Source: Elusimicrobiota bacterium
GTDB lineage: Bacteria > Elusimicrobiota > Elusimicrobia > UBA1565 > UBA9628
DNA: 64,000 nucleotides
NCBI GenBank assembly: GCA_016194705.1
Contig: JACQAZ010000018.1
Span: 42,146 to 106,145 of the forward strand
Direction of reading: 5' to 3'
The notes beneath the pieces are model-generated. The model was not told the DNA's origin, made no database searches, and saw nothing but the letters and a program-made list of their open reading frames with translations. How positions within the stretch are numbered: position 1 is the stretch's first letter; every line of letters begins with the position of its first letter. Below, one piece after another: positions 8,318 to 17,174 of the stretch. Made by a program: the position numbers and the translations under genes.

Positions 8318-10605
8318 GGAACCATCAGCTTGTCCGCCATGAATGGCGCCTCTGCGGGCAGGGACCCACGGGCCGGCCGCACCTCGCGGATGAGCTTGAC
8401 CTCCAAAGAGTCCTGTCGATCTAAGTTCAGGGTCTCCCATCCCCATGCGCCCTCGAGATCTCCCTCCCAAAGGTAGACGGGAGAGTAGGGCAGGAGCATG
8501 CCCTTGCGGCTCAGGGAAATCCGGCCTTGGAGCACCAACCCGAGAGACAGCCCCGCCTCGTAGGGCGCTTCCGCCATGCCCTGGTCGACTCCGCCGGGCT
8601 TCAGGCGTCGGACCAGAACCGTCGCTTGGCCTTCGCGGCGCGAGACCACGCCGTCCATGCCCGCGGGCAACAGCGTCTGGTCCCAGGCGTTGAAGAGCGG
8701 CCGGGCGGAGAGTCCCGCCGCGGTCGTTGTGGAGGCCGGGATCATCAATAGGACCGTCCCGCCGGCGGACGAAGCCCTCAGCGCGTAGGACGACCGCCCG
8801 CTCACGCTCAAGACGTCTCCTCTGCGAAATTTCAATCCGCCGCGGCGGGTCGACAATTCCCCCGTTCCGGACCAGACGTAGAGGACGTGGTCGAACTTGT
8901 ATTCGGGCTGGCGCAGGGGGACGCCCCGGCCGACGCGGATGAGCACGGATTCGAAGGGAAAACGCAGCCTCGCCAATATCCCCCGCCTTTGCGGTGCCGC
9001 CGTCTCCAGCGTCTCGGGGATGTTCAGGTCAAGGGCAGGCCTGGCGATCCAGCGGCTTGGATATTCATCTTGAGGCCTGAGCGCCTCCGGAGGACTCGCC
9101 CGTGCCGGAGCCGGCAGAGGGCCGTTCTTGCGCCGATAAGCGAACAGATGAAAATCGTCATTTTCAGGACGGCCGTGAAACACGATCTCCTTCTCAAGAT
9201 CGTAATACTTTTCCACAAGACGCCGGGCCCGGCCGAATTCCTCGGCGCGTATGGGATCGGCGATCCACGTCGCGCCGAGCCAGATGCGGTTGAACCCGCG
9301 GACCACGCGCGTGGGATCGGAATCCTGCCGCTGCTCCAGCAGCGGGAGCACGGGGAAGGGGCGGCAGCGCGAAAGGGGGTAATAGCCGTACCAATAGAAA
9401 TCCCACTGGGGATAGAACACGACGGCGTCCCCGGGCGAACAATGCGCGTCGACGTAGCCGACCGCTTCCCTCAGGCGCGCCTTGGGGAGCCTGTAGTAGT
9501 CGGCCAGGCTCGGCAGGCCCGTCAAGATGATCGCCGCCGTCAACGCGGCGAAAATGATCCGGCTGTTCCCGCGGCGCGACCTCCCGAGCCAGGAGGCCGT
9601 CCCCGCGATGCCCGAAGCTGACAAAATGAGGTAGACCGGCGCAAGGAAGATGAAATAGCGGACCTCAAAATGGGTCCTGGCCTTCAAGACGAAGAGGCTC
9701 AACACCGGCAGACCGAGGCAAAGTCCGATGAAGGAGAGGCTTTGGGCCCGAGATTTCCGGTAGGCGAACGCGCCCAGGGCCGCAAGCCCCAAGAGGGCCC
9801 ATGCCTGGGCTCCGCCTCCCCCGAAATCTTCGATCATACGCGCCATGATGCCGCCCTTGGGCATGAAGTGCCAGAGCAGGAAGGATTGACTCAAAGTCAA
9901 GCCGCCTCGAGACTCGGACTGCAGCAGCAGCAGGCCGCGCCAGCGCGGCAGGCAAATGAGAAAAATAATGGCCGAAGAGAGCGCGCAGCCCAACAGGAGC
10001 CCATTCCTGACTATGTGCCCGCCTTGCAGGCGGGACTTCGCGACGAGGAAGGCCAGGTACGCTCCGCACAGAGCCAGAGGGTACAAGGCGAAGCCGTGCG
10101 TGTAGAGATTGAGCGAGTGCGCTAGAACGAACCCGGCCCAGCAGAGCGCCCTTCGACGGGAGCCCGCACGCTCTCCCGGCTCGACGGCGGCCAGAAGAAA
10201 AGAAAAAGCGGCGAGGGAATAGAACAGGAATACGGAGTAATACCTCGCCTCCTGGGCGTACCCGATCAAATAGGGCGAGAACGCCGCGAGAGCGCAGGCG
10301 GCGAGGCCGGTCTCGTCGTCGAACAGCCTGCGCCCCAGCAGAAACACGCAGAACAGCGCAGCAATGCCGTAGAGCGTGAACGGGAGCCGCAAGGAGGCCT
10401 CGCCGCCGGGCCATGCGCTGGAGAAGTGGGCCAGAAGGTCGGCGTGAGGAGCGTAGGCCCGGTTCTTGAGGATCTCGACCGCCGGGCGCTGAGCGCGCGC
10501 CCAGACCTCTCCCTCGTCGATGCGCAGGCTGTGGTCCAATCGGAAAAGCCTCAATCCGGTCCCGGCGGCCAGGATCAGGAGGACAGCCGGCCACAAGGGC
10601 CTCAT
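8305..10605 (-). CDS. GT39-like membrane glycosyltransferase fused to cupin-like domains, copy 1
   Basis: A 766-residue protein. Residues 1 to about 480 form a polytopic GT-C fold: first membrane segment, a periplasmic loop with acidic pair D30-E31 (LRIDEGEVW), then LRLPFTLYG and ARYYS, as in PMT/ArnT-type enzymes that use lipid-linked sugars on the periplasmic side. The last roughly 250 residues are not part of GT39. They look like two cupin-type beta barrels (GVPLRQPEYKF...GTGEL...FRRGDVLSVSG, and a second ending LYLWEGDLEG) but lack the HxH...E metal motif. The start overlaps the stop of the small cupin lipoprotein (ATGA). A second protein of this architecture is at 28524-30617. Function: probably periplasmic glycan modification with a binding or sensing tail; the latter part is inference. 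Confidence 0.75.
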   Translation of the reverse strand: MRPLWPAVLLILAAGTGLRLFRLDHSLRIDEGEVWARAQRPAVEILKNRAYAPHADLLAHFSSAWPGGEASLRLPFTLYGIAALFCVFLLGRRLFDDETGLAACALAAFSPYLIGYAQEARYYSVFLFYSLAAFSFLLAAVEPGERAGSRRRALCWAGFVLAHSLNLYTHGFALYPLALCGAYLAFLVAKSRLQGGHIVRNGLLLGCALSSAIIFLICLPRWRGLLLLQSESRGGLTLSQSFLLWHFMPKGGIMARMIEDFGGGGAQAWALLGLAALGAFAYRKSRAQSLSFIGLCLGLPVLSLFVLKARTHFEVRYFIFLAPVYLILSASGIAGTASWLGRSRRGNSRIIFAALTAAIILTGLPSLADYYRLPKARLREAVGYVDAHCSPGDAVVFYPQWDFYWYGYYPLSRCRPFPVLPLLEQRQDSDPTRVVRGFNRIWLGATWIADPIRAEEFGRARRLVEKYYDLEKEIVFHGRPENDDFHLFAYRRKNGPLPAPARASPPEALRPQDEYPSRWIARPALDLNIPETLETAAPQRRGILARLRFPFESVLIRVGRGVPLRQPEYKFDHVLYVWSGTGELSTRRGGLKFRRGDVLSVSGRSSYALRASSAGGTVLLMIPASTTTAAGLSARPLFNAWDQTLLPAGMDGVVSRREGQATVLVRRLKPGGVDQGMAEAPYEAGLSLGLVLQGRISLSRKGMLLPYSPVYLWEGDLEGAWGWETLNLDRQDSLEVKLIREVRPARGSLPAEAPFMADKLMVPYRP

Positions 10606-11054
10606 GGGGCATTGCGATCGTCTTCGAGGGCGGCGTGGTCGCGGGCGTCCGCGTCGGGAACGATGATGACGGCAAACCGCGCATTATCCCGGCCGACCGG
10701 AACAAAACGAAAGGACGGCTTGGAGGGGGGGATGTAGAGAAAGTCCCCCGGTTCCACGGTCTTCTCCTGAGGACCCAGCCGGACCTTCATCCGCCCGGCC
10801 AGCATGAATATCTGACGGGAAGATCGGGGGTGGAAGTCCCAGCGCAGGGCCTTGAGAAGCTCGACGTAGAAAGTCCCGACGAGCGGAGCCCGATGAATGG
10901 TCCAGATTCGGATTCGCTCCGTTTCTATCTCGGGGACGCGTCTGTAGACATCCTCCGCGTTGACGTGAAGAGGTTCGGAAGCGTTTTCGGGCTTCGGGGA
11001 GCAGCCAAAAAACAGCAAGGCTCCCAGGAACATCCCAAGACGAATGCCGGGCAT
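10602..11054 (-). CDS. Cupin-like lipoprotein, copy 1
   Basis: A 150-residue lipoprotein. The signal peptide ends in the lipobox LFFGC, so it should be lipidated at Cys and face the periplasm. The mature part contains one cupin barrel (FHPRSSRQIFMLAGRMKV...VEPGDFLYIPP). Only one His remains at the usual metal site, so metal binding is doubtful. I use the ATG at 11054; a GTG at 11060 is in frame. It overlaps the downstream GT39-cupin gene by ATGA. The same pair (small cupin lipoprotein, then GT39-cupin) occurs at 28069-30617, and a third lipoprotein sits at 34062-34508. Partner and ligand unknown. Confidence 0.72.
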   Translation of the reverse strand: MPGIRLGMFLGALLFFGCSPKPENASEPLHVNAEDVYRRVPEIETERIRIWTIHRAPLVGTFYVELLKALRWDFHPRSSRQIFMLAGRMKVRLGPQEKTVEPGDFLYIPPSKPSFRFVPVGRDNARFAVIIVPDADARDHAALEDDRNAP

Positions 11055-11123
11055 CGGCACAAAGACTACAAAATTTCGGTCGGAGCGACGAGGAGAGCGT
11101 CGGAATCGCGGTCATATTTTATC

Positions 11124-11129
11124 TACAAT
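11124..11129 (+). promoter_or_regulatory. Candidate -10 box for the di-iron-like/NodU operon
   Basis: TACAAT (five of six) lies six bases before the ATG at 11136. No convincing -35 is seen 16-18 bases upstream. The spacing implies a leaderless transcript for the operon 11136-13840. Confidence 0.35.
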
Positions 11130-11135
11130 GACGGC

Positions 11136-11847
11136 ATGGTGCGCCGCTGGCTCGCACGCTACGTGACTCCGCTGGCCTGGAAATGGGCGCCTCTCAGGCG
11201 CGCGCAGGCCATGCGCGAATACAGCCTCATCGAGAAGGACAGCGGCTGCCAGATTCTCGACGCGCTCGAGCTCGTGCATGAGCCGGCCGTCCGGGCCCAG
11301 CTCTTCCAGCAGGTGCTCGAGGAGTTCCACCATTCCGACCTGTTCGAGGATGTCTGCCGCGAACTCTCCGACAAGCCGATCGGCACCCCCGTCGTCACGC
11401 GCGACGCGCTCGTCGGCCGCGATCCCGGGCCCGACGCCTTGCTCGATCTCATCGCCTACGTCCATGTCGGCGAGGCCGCGGTGAACGTCGACTTCGCGGC
11501 CTACGCGAAGGCTCCGATCGACCCGGTCATCGCCAAGGCCTTCGCGCGCGCAGGCCGACGAGCATCACCACGTCGACGACTCGCGCCGCATGCTCGAGCC
11601 CTTGGCGGGAGGGGACGCCGGCCGCCTGCGCTGGGCCTTGGCCAAGGCGGGCCTGCTGCGCGGCTGGCGCTCGTACGTCAAGACGATGAGCCGGCTCGGA
11701 GAGTTGCCGCTGATGCTGCTGTTGTACGCGCTGTACGCCCTGGCCGGCTCGCTGCGCGGCGCGTGCCGCCGGCGCCTTGAGGCCCCGCCCGAGGAGCAGC
11801 TCGAGATATTCCGCGAGCAGTGGAGACGCTCGCTGGGGCCGCGATGA
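11136..11847 (+). pseudogene. Ferritin-like di-iron protein gene with an apparent frameshift
   Basis: Two overlapping frames together give one protein of about 237 residues. Frame one runs from the ATG at 11136 with helices carrying an acidic residue (LIEKDSGCQ) and an ExxH-type pair (LEEFHHSD). At about 11543-11551, inside a CG repeat, the sense moves to another frame, which continues with ADEHHHVDDSRR and a hydrophobic C-terminal helix to the TGA at 11845-11847. The helical acidic/His pattern suggests a ferritin-like di-iron fold; no closer family was recognised. The total of 712 bases is one over a multiple of three, so one base was gained or two lost. It may be a sequencing error, since the end still overlaps the NodU start (ATGA). 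Confidence 0.55.
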
Positions 11848-13658
11848 AGGTCCTCGGGCTCTCCTCCCACTATCACGACGCCTCGGCGGCTCTCGTCGTC
11901 GACGGCGTCCCGGTCGCCGCCGCGGCGGAGGAGCGCTTCACGCGGCAGAAGCACGACCCGGTCTTCCCGGAACGCTCCGCGCGCTTCTGCCTCGAGCAGG
12001 CGGGCCTGCGCGCCGAGGACCTCGACCTCGTCGCCTACCACGAGGAGCCCGAAGTGAAGTTCGCGCGGTCGCTGGCTGCCACGCTCTCCCGCTGGCCGAG
12101 CTCGGGCTCGACCTTCGTTCGCGCGATGACGGAGGCGGTGTCCTCGGGGCTTTGGGTGAGGCGGTCCATCAGCGCCGCGCTCGAAGTGCCGCCCTCGAAG
12201 ATCGTCTGCGTTCCGCACCACTTGAGCCACGCCGCGCACGCCTTCCTGACCTCGCCGTTCGAGGACGCCGCCGTGCTGACAGTCGACGCGGTCGGCGAGT
12301 GGACCTCGACGGGCGTCTTCGACGCTCGCCGGCAGGGCGGCGGCGCCGCGATCGAGCCGGTGGGGCTCGTCGCGTTTCCCCATTCCCTGGGCCTGGTGTA
12401 CTCCGCTTTCACCGCCTTCCTGGGCTTCGAGGTCAACGACGCCGAGTGCAGCACGATGGCGCTGGCCGCTTTCGGCGAGCCTCGCTACGCCGACGCGGTA
12501 CGCCGCGTCGTGCGTCCCGGCCGCGACGGAGCCTTCGAGGTGGACCCGTCCTACTTCGATCTCAGCGGCCGCGACGACTTGCCGGTCACCGGCCGCTTCC
12601 TCGAGCTCTTCGGCGCTCCGCGTCCCTTCAAGCGCCCTTTGCCGTTCGACTGCCTCGCCGACGCCCCAGTTGCCGCCGACGCGGACGATCGGCGCTGGGC
12701 CGACGTCGCGGCGAGCGTCCAGGCCGTGCTCGAGGAGCGCGTGCTGGCGCTGGCCGAGGCCGCGCGGCGCCGCACCGGACGCCGGCGGCTGTGCCTGGCC
12801 GGCGGCGTCGCGCAGAACTGCGTGGCTAACGGGCGCCTGGCCGACGCGGGGATCTTCGAAGACATCTACGTGCCGCCGGACCCGGGCGACGGCGGCGGGG
12901 CGATGGGCGCGGCTCTGCATGCGCATCTCGCCGCGTCGGGGAGCTGCGCGCCCATCTCGGGCTCCGGGCCGTACCTCGGGAAAGCCTATGATGAGGCGCC
13001 CGCCGCCGCGATGTTCGAGCGCCTCGACCCTCAGGCCTGGCAGAAGTACCGCCGCGCGGGCGCGTCGACTCCGGCGAGACGCGTGCGCGTGCGCCGCTTT
13101 GCCGACGACGCCTCCGCGGTCGAGGCCGCCGCGGACCTCCTGGCGTCGGGCCGGCTGATCGGCTGGGCGCAGGGACGATTCGAGAACGGCCCCCGCGCGT
13201 TGGGAAACCGCTCGATCCTCTGCGATCCGGGGAACGTCGCCGCCGCCCGGCGGCTGAGCGCGGCGGTCAAGCAGCGGGCTTCGTTTAGGCCCTACGCCTT
13301 CGCGATCGCCGATGACGAGGCCGGGCTCGCGCTCGAAGGCTCGCTGCCGCGCGCGACGCGCTGGATGCAGATCTCACGCCGCGTGCGGATGGATATGCGC
13401 GCGCGCGTGCGCGCCGCCGTCCATGCCGACGGCTCGACGCGGCCTCAGATCTGCGGACCGGCCGATAATCCGCTGTTCCACAGCCTGCTGAAGTCCTTCG
13501 GCCGCCGAAAGGGACTCTCGGCCCTGCTCAACACGTCCTTCAACGAGAAAGGAATGCCGATCTCGTCGAGCCCGGACGACGCGCTGCTGGTCTTCGCGAG
13601 GACCGATCTTGACGCGCTGTTCCTCGGGCGCACCCTCGTCGCGCGGGAGGGCTCGTGA
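11844..13658 (+). CDS. NodU/CmcH-family O-carbamoyltransferase
   Basis: A 604-residue enzyme that transfers a carbamoyl group from carbamoyl phosphate to a hydroxyl through a carbamoyl-adenylate. Motifs are intact: N-terminal HYHDASAAL with an AEERFTRQKHD loop; HHLSHAAHAF, the TsaD-like metal/ATP site; GGVAQNCVANG; PGDGGGAMGAAL; and in the C-terminal domain GRFENGPRALGNRSI and NTSFNEKGMPI. It begins by ATGA overlap with the di-iron-like gene and ends by GTGA overlap with a DUF5989 gene, the usual partner. The acceptor is probably a sugar or small molecule made in this locus. Carbamoylation of an exported glycan is the most direct reading. Confidence 0.93.
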   Translation: MKVLGLSSHYHDASAALVVDGVPVAAAAEERFTRQKHDPVFPERSARFCLEQAGLRAEDLDLVAYHEEPEVKFARSLAATLSRWPSSGSTFVRAMTEAVSSGLWVRRSISAALEVPPSKIVCVPHHLSHAAHAFLTSPFEDAAVLTVDAVGEWTSTGVFDARRQGGGAAIEPVGLVAFPHSLGLVYSAFTAFLGFEVNDAECSTMALAAFGEPRYADAVRRVVRPGRDGAFEVDPSYFDLSGRDDLPVTGRFLELFGAPRPFKRPLPFDCLADAPVAADADDRRWADVAASVQAVLEERVLALAEAARRRTGRRRLCLAGGVAQNCVANGRLADAGIFEDIYVPPDPGDGGGAMGAALHAHLAASGSCAPISGSGPYLGKAYDEAPAAAMFERLDPQAWQKYRRAGASTPARRVRVRRFADDASAVEAAADLLASGRLIGWAQGRFENGPRALGNRSILCDPGNVAAARRLSAAVKQRASFRPYAFAIADDEAGLALEGSLPRATRWMQISRRVRMDMRARVRAAVHADGSTRPQICGPADNPLFHSLLKSFGRRKGLSALLNTSFNEKGMPISSSPDDALLVFARTDLDALFLGRTLVAREGS

Positions 13659-13840
13659 GGCGGCTGCTGTGGGCCGCCCAGGCCGCGGCGTCCACGCTCG
13701 GCGCCCTCTTCGCGACGCTCCGGCGCCAGCGCCTGGCGCCTTTGGCGGTAGTCGCTTTGGTCGTGTTCCTGCTGGCGCTGGTCTTCGCCTTTCTGGCCGC
13801 CGTGCCGTTCCTCTCGCCGTTCGTCTATCCGCTGTTTTGA
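13655..13840 (+). CDS. DUF5989-family small membrane protein
   Basis: A 61-residue protein with a basic N-terminal helix and one strong membrane segment (VVALVVFLLALVFAFLAAV), ending near PFVYPLF. This shape and its place directly after a NodU-type carbamoyltransferase match the DUF5989 family, which is nearly always found next to these enzymes; its function is unknown. The GTG start overlaps the NodU stop (GTGA). It may tether the carbamoyltransferase or its product to the membrane, but that is a guess. Confidence 0.8.
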   Translation: MRRLLWAAQAAASTLGALFATLRRQRLAPLAVVALVVFLLALVFAFLAAVPFLSPFVYPLF

Positions 13841-13854
13841 CGAGGGTCCTGAGG

Positions 13855-14865
13855 CTAGCGCGTCTCTTGAATGCGCTTGACCATGTTGCCGAAGCGCGGC
13901 GCGAACTCGGCGTAGACCGGCTGGAGCGCCGCGGCGAAACGGGCGCGCTCTTTCGGGGTCAGGGAGATGAATTTCTCGCCCTTGGCGATCGCGTTGCGCT
14001 TGACGGCTTCGCCCTCGTCGATCGAGCGCTTGCGCTCGGTGCGCGCCATCCTGAGCGCCGCGCGCGAGATCGCGTCTTGATCGCCTTTCGGCAGCGAGTC
14101 GTAGAATTTCTGGTTGATGAGCACCGCGGTCAGGAACAGGGTGTGCCGAGTCTCATTGATGACCGGCAGGCCTTCCTCTTGATGGCCGTCGGCGAAGCGC
14201 GGCAGAGTCGTCTCGCCCGCGTCGATCTTCCCGGCCTTCGCCAACGCCACGGTGTCGTCGAAGCCGGCCGGCACCGGCTCGGCGCCAAGAGTCCTGAAGA
14301 TCGCGGCCTCGACCGGCGTGTTTTCGGTGCGCACGCGCAGGCCCTTCAGGTCCTGGGGCGAGCGGATCTCGCGCGCGGTCGTCGGCAAGATCCGGTAGCC
14401 GCCGCTATAGGTGAACGCGAGTCCCTTCATGTTCAGCGGCTCGAGGCTTGCCAGCAATTCGCGCCCGATCGCGCCGTCGAGGACCTTCGCCGCATGCCCA
14501 TGGCTGCGGAACAGGTAGGGCAGCTCCAGGACCAATAGATTCTCAGAACGCCGGCTCAAGGTGGTCGTGTAGGTCTGAGTCATCTCGATTGCGCCGGAAG
14601 CCACCTCGCGGGCGACCTCGTCCGGAGCGACGACGCGGTCGTGCCCGAACTCCTTGGCGGAGATGATCCTGACCTCGATCTCGCCTTTTGTCTCGGCCGA
14701 AATGAGCCTGGAGAACTCCTTGGCCGCCTGCTCGAAGACTCCCGCAGGCTCGTGCGCCAGGACCCACCGGATCCGGTATTTGGCGGCTTCGGCTCGCGGC
14801 GCGATGATCGCGACGAGGGCCGACAAGAGCAGCGCTTTCGGCAAGGCGGAGATTTTGCTTGGCAT
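13855..14865 (-). CDS. TRAP-type solute-binding protein (DctP-like), orphan, copy 2
   Basis: A 336-residue periplasmic binding protein. The signal peptide (ALLLSALVAIIAPRAEA) directly follows the ATG at 14865; the open frame continues upstream but without a better start. Typical DctP features: EPAGVFEQAAKEF helix, YTTTLSR, LPYLFRS, and the GLRVRTENTP segment whose Arg after the hydrophobic pair corresponds to the carboxylate-binding Arg of SiaP/DctP. No TRAP permease genes lie nearby. It converges on the DUF5989 gene and diverges from an SGNH gene. A cognate permease elsewhere, or a non-transport sensor role, are both possible. Confidence 0.87.
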   Translation of the reverse strand: MPSKISALPKALLLSALVAIIAPRAEAAKYRIRWVLAHEPAGVFEQAAKEFSRLISAETKGEIEVRIISAKEFGHDRVVAPDEVAREVASGAIEMTQTYTTTLSRRSENLLVLELPYLFRSHGHAAKVLDGAIGRELLASLEPLNMKGLAFTYSGGYRILPTTAREIRSPQDLKGLRVRTENTPVEAAIFRTLGAEPVPAGFDDTVALAKAGKIDAGETTLPRFADGHQEEGLPVINETRHTLFLTAVLINQKFYDSLPKGDQDAISRAALRMARTERKRSIDEGEAVKRNAIAKGEKFISLTPKERARFAAALQPVYAEFAPRFGNMVKRIQETR

Positions 14866-14872
14866 TTGATTA

Positions 14873-14901
14873 AGTATACTAGTAGAAAGCTGGATTTTCA
14901 A
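14873..14901 (-). promoter_or_regulatory. Sigma-70-like promoter of the DctP-like gene
   Basis: On the minus strand TTGAAA (14901-14896, five of six) and TATACT (14878-14873, five of six) are separated by 17 bases. The expected start site, about 14866, is one base before the ATG at 14865, so the mRNA should be leaderless. The -10 is part of the palindrome AGTATACT, which also offers a TATACT on the plus strand toward the SGNH gene. Confidence 0.6.
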
Positions 14902-14944
14902 GGGCAGCTTTTTCCGGCGTGAGGCTGGTCCGCAGCGCCTGCCA

Positions 14945-15976
14945 ATGAACATATCGACCGTGATCGTCGCGTGGGCCTTGCTCCCGGTCCCGTCGATTGC
15001 GGACGCCGCGGCGATGCTCGACACGGCCAACGAGCGCATGACGACCGTCTGCGTCGAGCCCAATCCGCTGACGGGTCACGTCCGGAAAGCCCATTGCGCG
15101 GGCTGGGCAAGCCGCTCCGGCCGCCGCGTCTGGTACAGCTACAACGGTCTCGGACTGCGGGACAAGGATTATCCGGCGCGGCCGGCGCCGGGGGTCCTGC
15201 GCATTCTGGCCGCGGACGGTTCCATTCTCGCTGGTTCCGGTCTTAAGGAGAAAGACTCCCCTGCCCGCGCCCTCGAGCGCGCTCTCAAGGGCCGCGGATT
15301 GCGGGTCGAGGTGATCAACGCCGCCGGATCGGGGTACGCGGTCTGGCAGAACGCGGTCTGGCTGAAGCGGTACTTGAAGGCCTATTCGCCGCGGGTCGTC
15401 CTGTTTTACCTGCCGTCGCATTTCATTTTCACCGAACGGTCCTATTGGCGCCGCTTGAGGCGGGACAACGGGAACGTCGTCGGCATCGAGCCTTGGCTGC
15501 TCCGCCTGAGGTTCTTGGTCTTCCTCTACATCGAGCAATGGGATCGAATCCACGCCTCCTGGAAGCTCCGCTCGATCCGCGATCCAGCCGCGAGGCTTGA
15601 AAACCTGCTTGCCCCTGTGCTCAGCGAACTGCGCCAGATGCGCGACGCCTGCCGCGCCTCCGGCGCCCGCTTCTTCGTCGTCTACGCAGACGAGGAGGTC
15701 AACGCCGACTACTACGTGCTGCCGGAGCGTCCTCCGGTCGCGGTCCGATTCGAACAGTGGTTCTTCATTCGCCAGTTCCGGTTCGACGGCGCCGTCGTCG
15801 AAAAAAGACTGCGCGACGCGGGTTTGGAGATCCTCTCGATCGCCGGCGACGAGCCGGGCCTGCGATCGCGGAGCAATCGGCTGCCCGGCGACTACCACTG
15901 GAACGAGAGCGGCGCGAATCTTTTCGGGGAGGCCGCGGCTCGCGAGTTCGTCAAGGCTTGGAAGTCCCGGTATTGA
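14945..15976 (+). CDS. SGNH-hydrolase-like protein, copy 1
   Basis: A 343-residue protein of the SGNH (GDSL) fold. The N-terminal stretch is hydrophobic and may be a signal or anchor. YNGLGLRDKDYP precedes the first strand, as in SGNH proteins of NodU clusters. The nucleophile block reads LAADGSILAG (DGS in place of GDS), and the C-terminal catalytic dyad is GDYHWNESG. Such proteins remove or transfer acyl groups on glycans. It diverges from the DctP-like gene and is followed 28 bases later by a GT4 gene on the same strand. Activity is likely but the altered first block makes esterase function less certain. Confidence 0.7.
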   Translation: MNISTVIVAWALLPVPSIADAAAMLDTANERMTTVCVEPNPLTGHVRKAHCAGWASRSGRRVWYSYNGLGLRDKDYPARPAPGVLRILAADGSILAGSGLKEKDSPARALERALKGRGLRVEVINAAGSGYAVWQNAVWLKRYLKAYSPRVVLFYLPSHFIFTERSYWRRLRRDNGNVVGIEPWLLRLRFLVFLYIEQWDRIHASWKLRSIRDPAARLENLLAPVLSELRQMRDACRASGARFFVVYADEEVNADYYVLPERPPVAVRFEQWFFIRQFRFDGAVVEKRLRDAGLEILSIAGDEPGLRSRSNRLPGDYHWNESGANLFGEAAAREFVKAWKSRY

Positions 15977-16004
15977 TGAAAATGTTGTATCCTATGGACT
16001 GTCC

Positions 16005-17174
16005 ATGCCGCCGAGAATCCTCTTCCTGGCGCCACAGCCTTATTTTCGCCTCCGCGGCATCTGCATCGCGGAGCAGACCTGTCTGGAAGTCCTCTCCGCC
16101 CGGGGCCTGGAGATCGATGTCCTGACCTTCCCTTTCGGCGAAGATCCCGTCGCTCTGCCGGGGGTCCGCATCTTCCGCCTGCCTGCTCTTCCGGGAATAA
16201 GCGACATCCCCATCGGGCCCTCCCTGCAGAAGATCCTGATGGACCTCTGGAGCCTGCCGTGGATCGCGGCCCGCCTCGTGCGCGGAGGATACGGATTCGT
16301 CCATGCCTGCGAAGAGAGCGTTTTCCTGGCGGCCCTGCTCAAGCCCTTCTTCATGTTCCGGCTGGTTTACGACATGGACGACGTGCTCAGCCTGCGCGTG
16401 GAGCGCAGCGGCTTCCTGCGCTCGAAAGCCCTGCTTCGAGGCGCGGCCGCGCTGGAGCGGTGGATGCTGCGCCGCGCGGACGCCGTCGTGACGAACAGCC
16501 GCGAGACGACGAGCTTCGCTCGGAGGCATTGCGGCGCCGATCGCGTCGTCTTCTACGACCATGCCCCGCCGCTGCCGCCGGTCCTCAACGGCAGCCTGCC
16601 GGCGGAGCGGGAACGCCTGCGGCGGCGCTGGGACCTGGGGGATCAAAAGGTCATACTCTACGCCGGGAACCTGGAGCCTTATCAGGGAGTGGATCTCCTC
16701 ATCGACTCCCTGCCCGAAGTCTTCGAGACGCTGCCGGGCACCGTCTGCGTGATCATCGGGGGGCAGCGGCCGCAGATAGAAAAACTGCGCCGGCGCTGCG
16801 AGTCCCTGGGCATAGGCCCCTCGGTGCGCTGGCTCGGGCCTCAGCCCCTGCCGGAGGCCTTCGCCTTCATGCAGACCGCCGACGTCCTGGTTTCTCCCAT
16901 GACGCAGGAGAAGGCGGTGCCCATGAAGCTCTACGCCTACGGCGGTTCGGGCACCCCCATCGTCGCGACCGACTTGCCCAATCACAGGGAGTACCTCAAC
17001 GAGGACTCCGCCGTCCTCGTGGCTCCGCAGAGCGGGGCGCTGGCCGAGGGGATACTCCGCACGCTCGCGGAAAAGAACCTCGCGCGCAATGCGGTGATCA
17101 CGACCCGGGCCGGCGAGTCAGCCGAGTGGGGACTCTCCGAGGCGTACCGCGCCGCCGGGCAGTCCCCCGCGTGA
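16005..17174 (+). CDS. Glycosyltransferase family 4
   Basis: A 389-residue GT-B glycosyltransferase. The N-terminal Rossmann domain starts at once (PPRILFLAPQPYFRLRG), the middle has YDMDDV and the inter-domain region VILYAGNLEPYQGVDLLI, and the C-terminal nucleotide-sugar site reads SPMTQEKAVPMKLYAYGGSG, a variant of the EX7E motif. The ATG at 16005 gives the family's usual beginning. It overlaps the next gene by GTGA. It should act in the cytoplasm, adding a sugar from a nucleotide donor to the glycan built by this locus; donor and linkage unknown. Confidence 0.86.
   Translation: MPPRILFLAPQPYFRLRGICIAEQTCLEVLSARGLEIDVLTFPFGEDPVALPGVRIFRLPALPGISDIPIGPSLQKILMDLWSLPWIAARLVRGGYGFVHACEESVFLAALLKPFFMFRLVYDMDDVLSLRVERSGFLRSKALLRGAAALERWMLRRADAVVTNSRETTSFARRHCGADRVVFYDHAPPLPPVLNGSLPAERERLRRRWDLGDQKVILYAGNLEPYQGVDLLIDSLPEVFETLPGTVCVIIGGQRPQIEKLRRRCESLGIGPSVRWLGPQPLPEAFAFMQTADVLVSPMTQEKAVPMKLYAYGGSGTPIVATDLPNHREYLNEDSAVLVAPQSGALAEGILRTLAEKNLARNAVITTRAGESAEWGLSEAYRAAGQSPA

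Noticed and set aside
11543..11551. Programmed frameshift in the di-iron-like gene
   Set aside because: There is no slippery heptamer or clear stimulatory hairpin; a sequencing or mutational slip in the CG repeat is simpler.
13855..14865. Complete TRAP transporter operon
   Set aside because: No DctQ or DctM-like membrane gene lies next to any of the three binding proteins inside the window.
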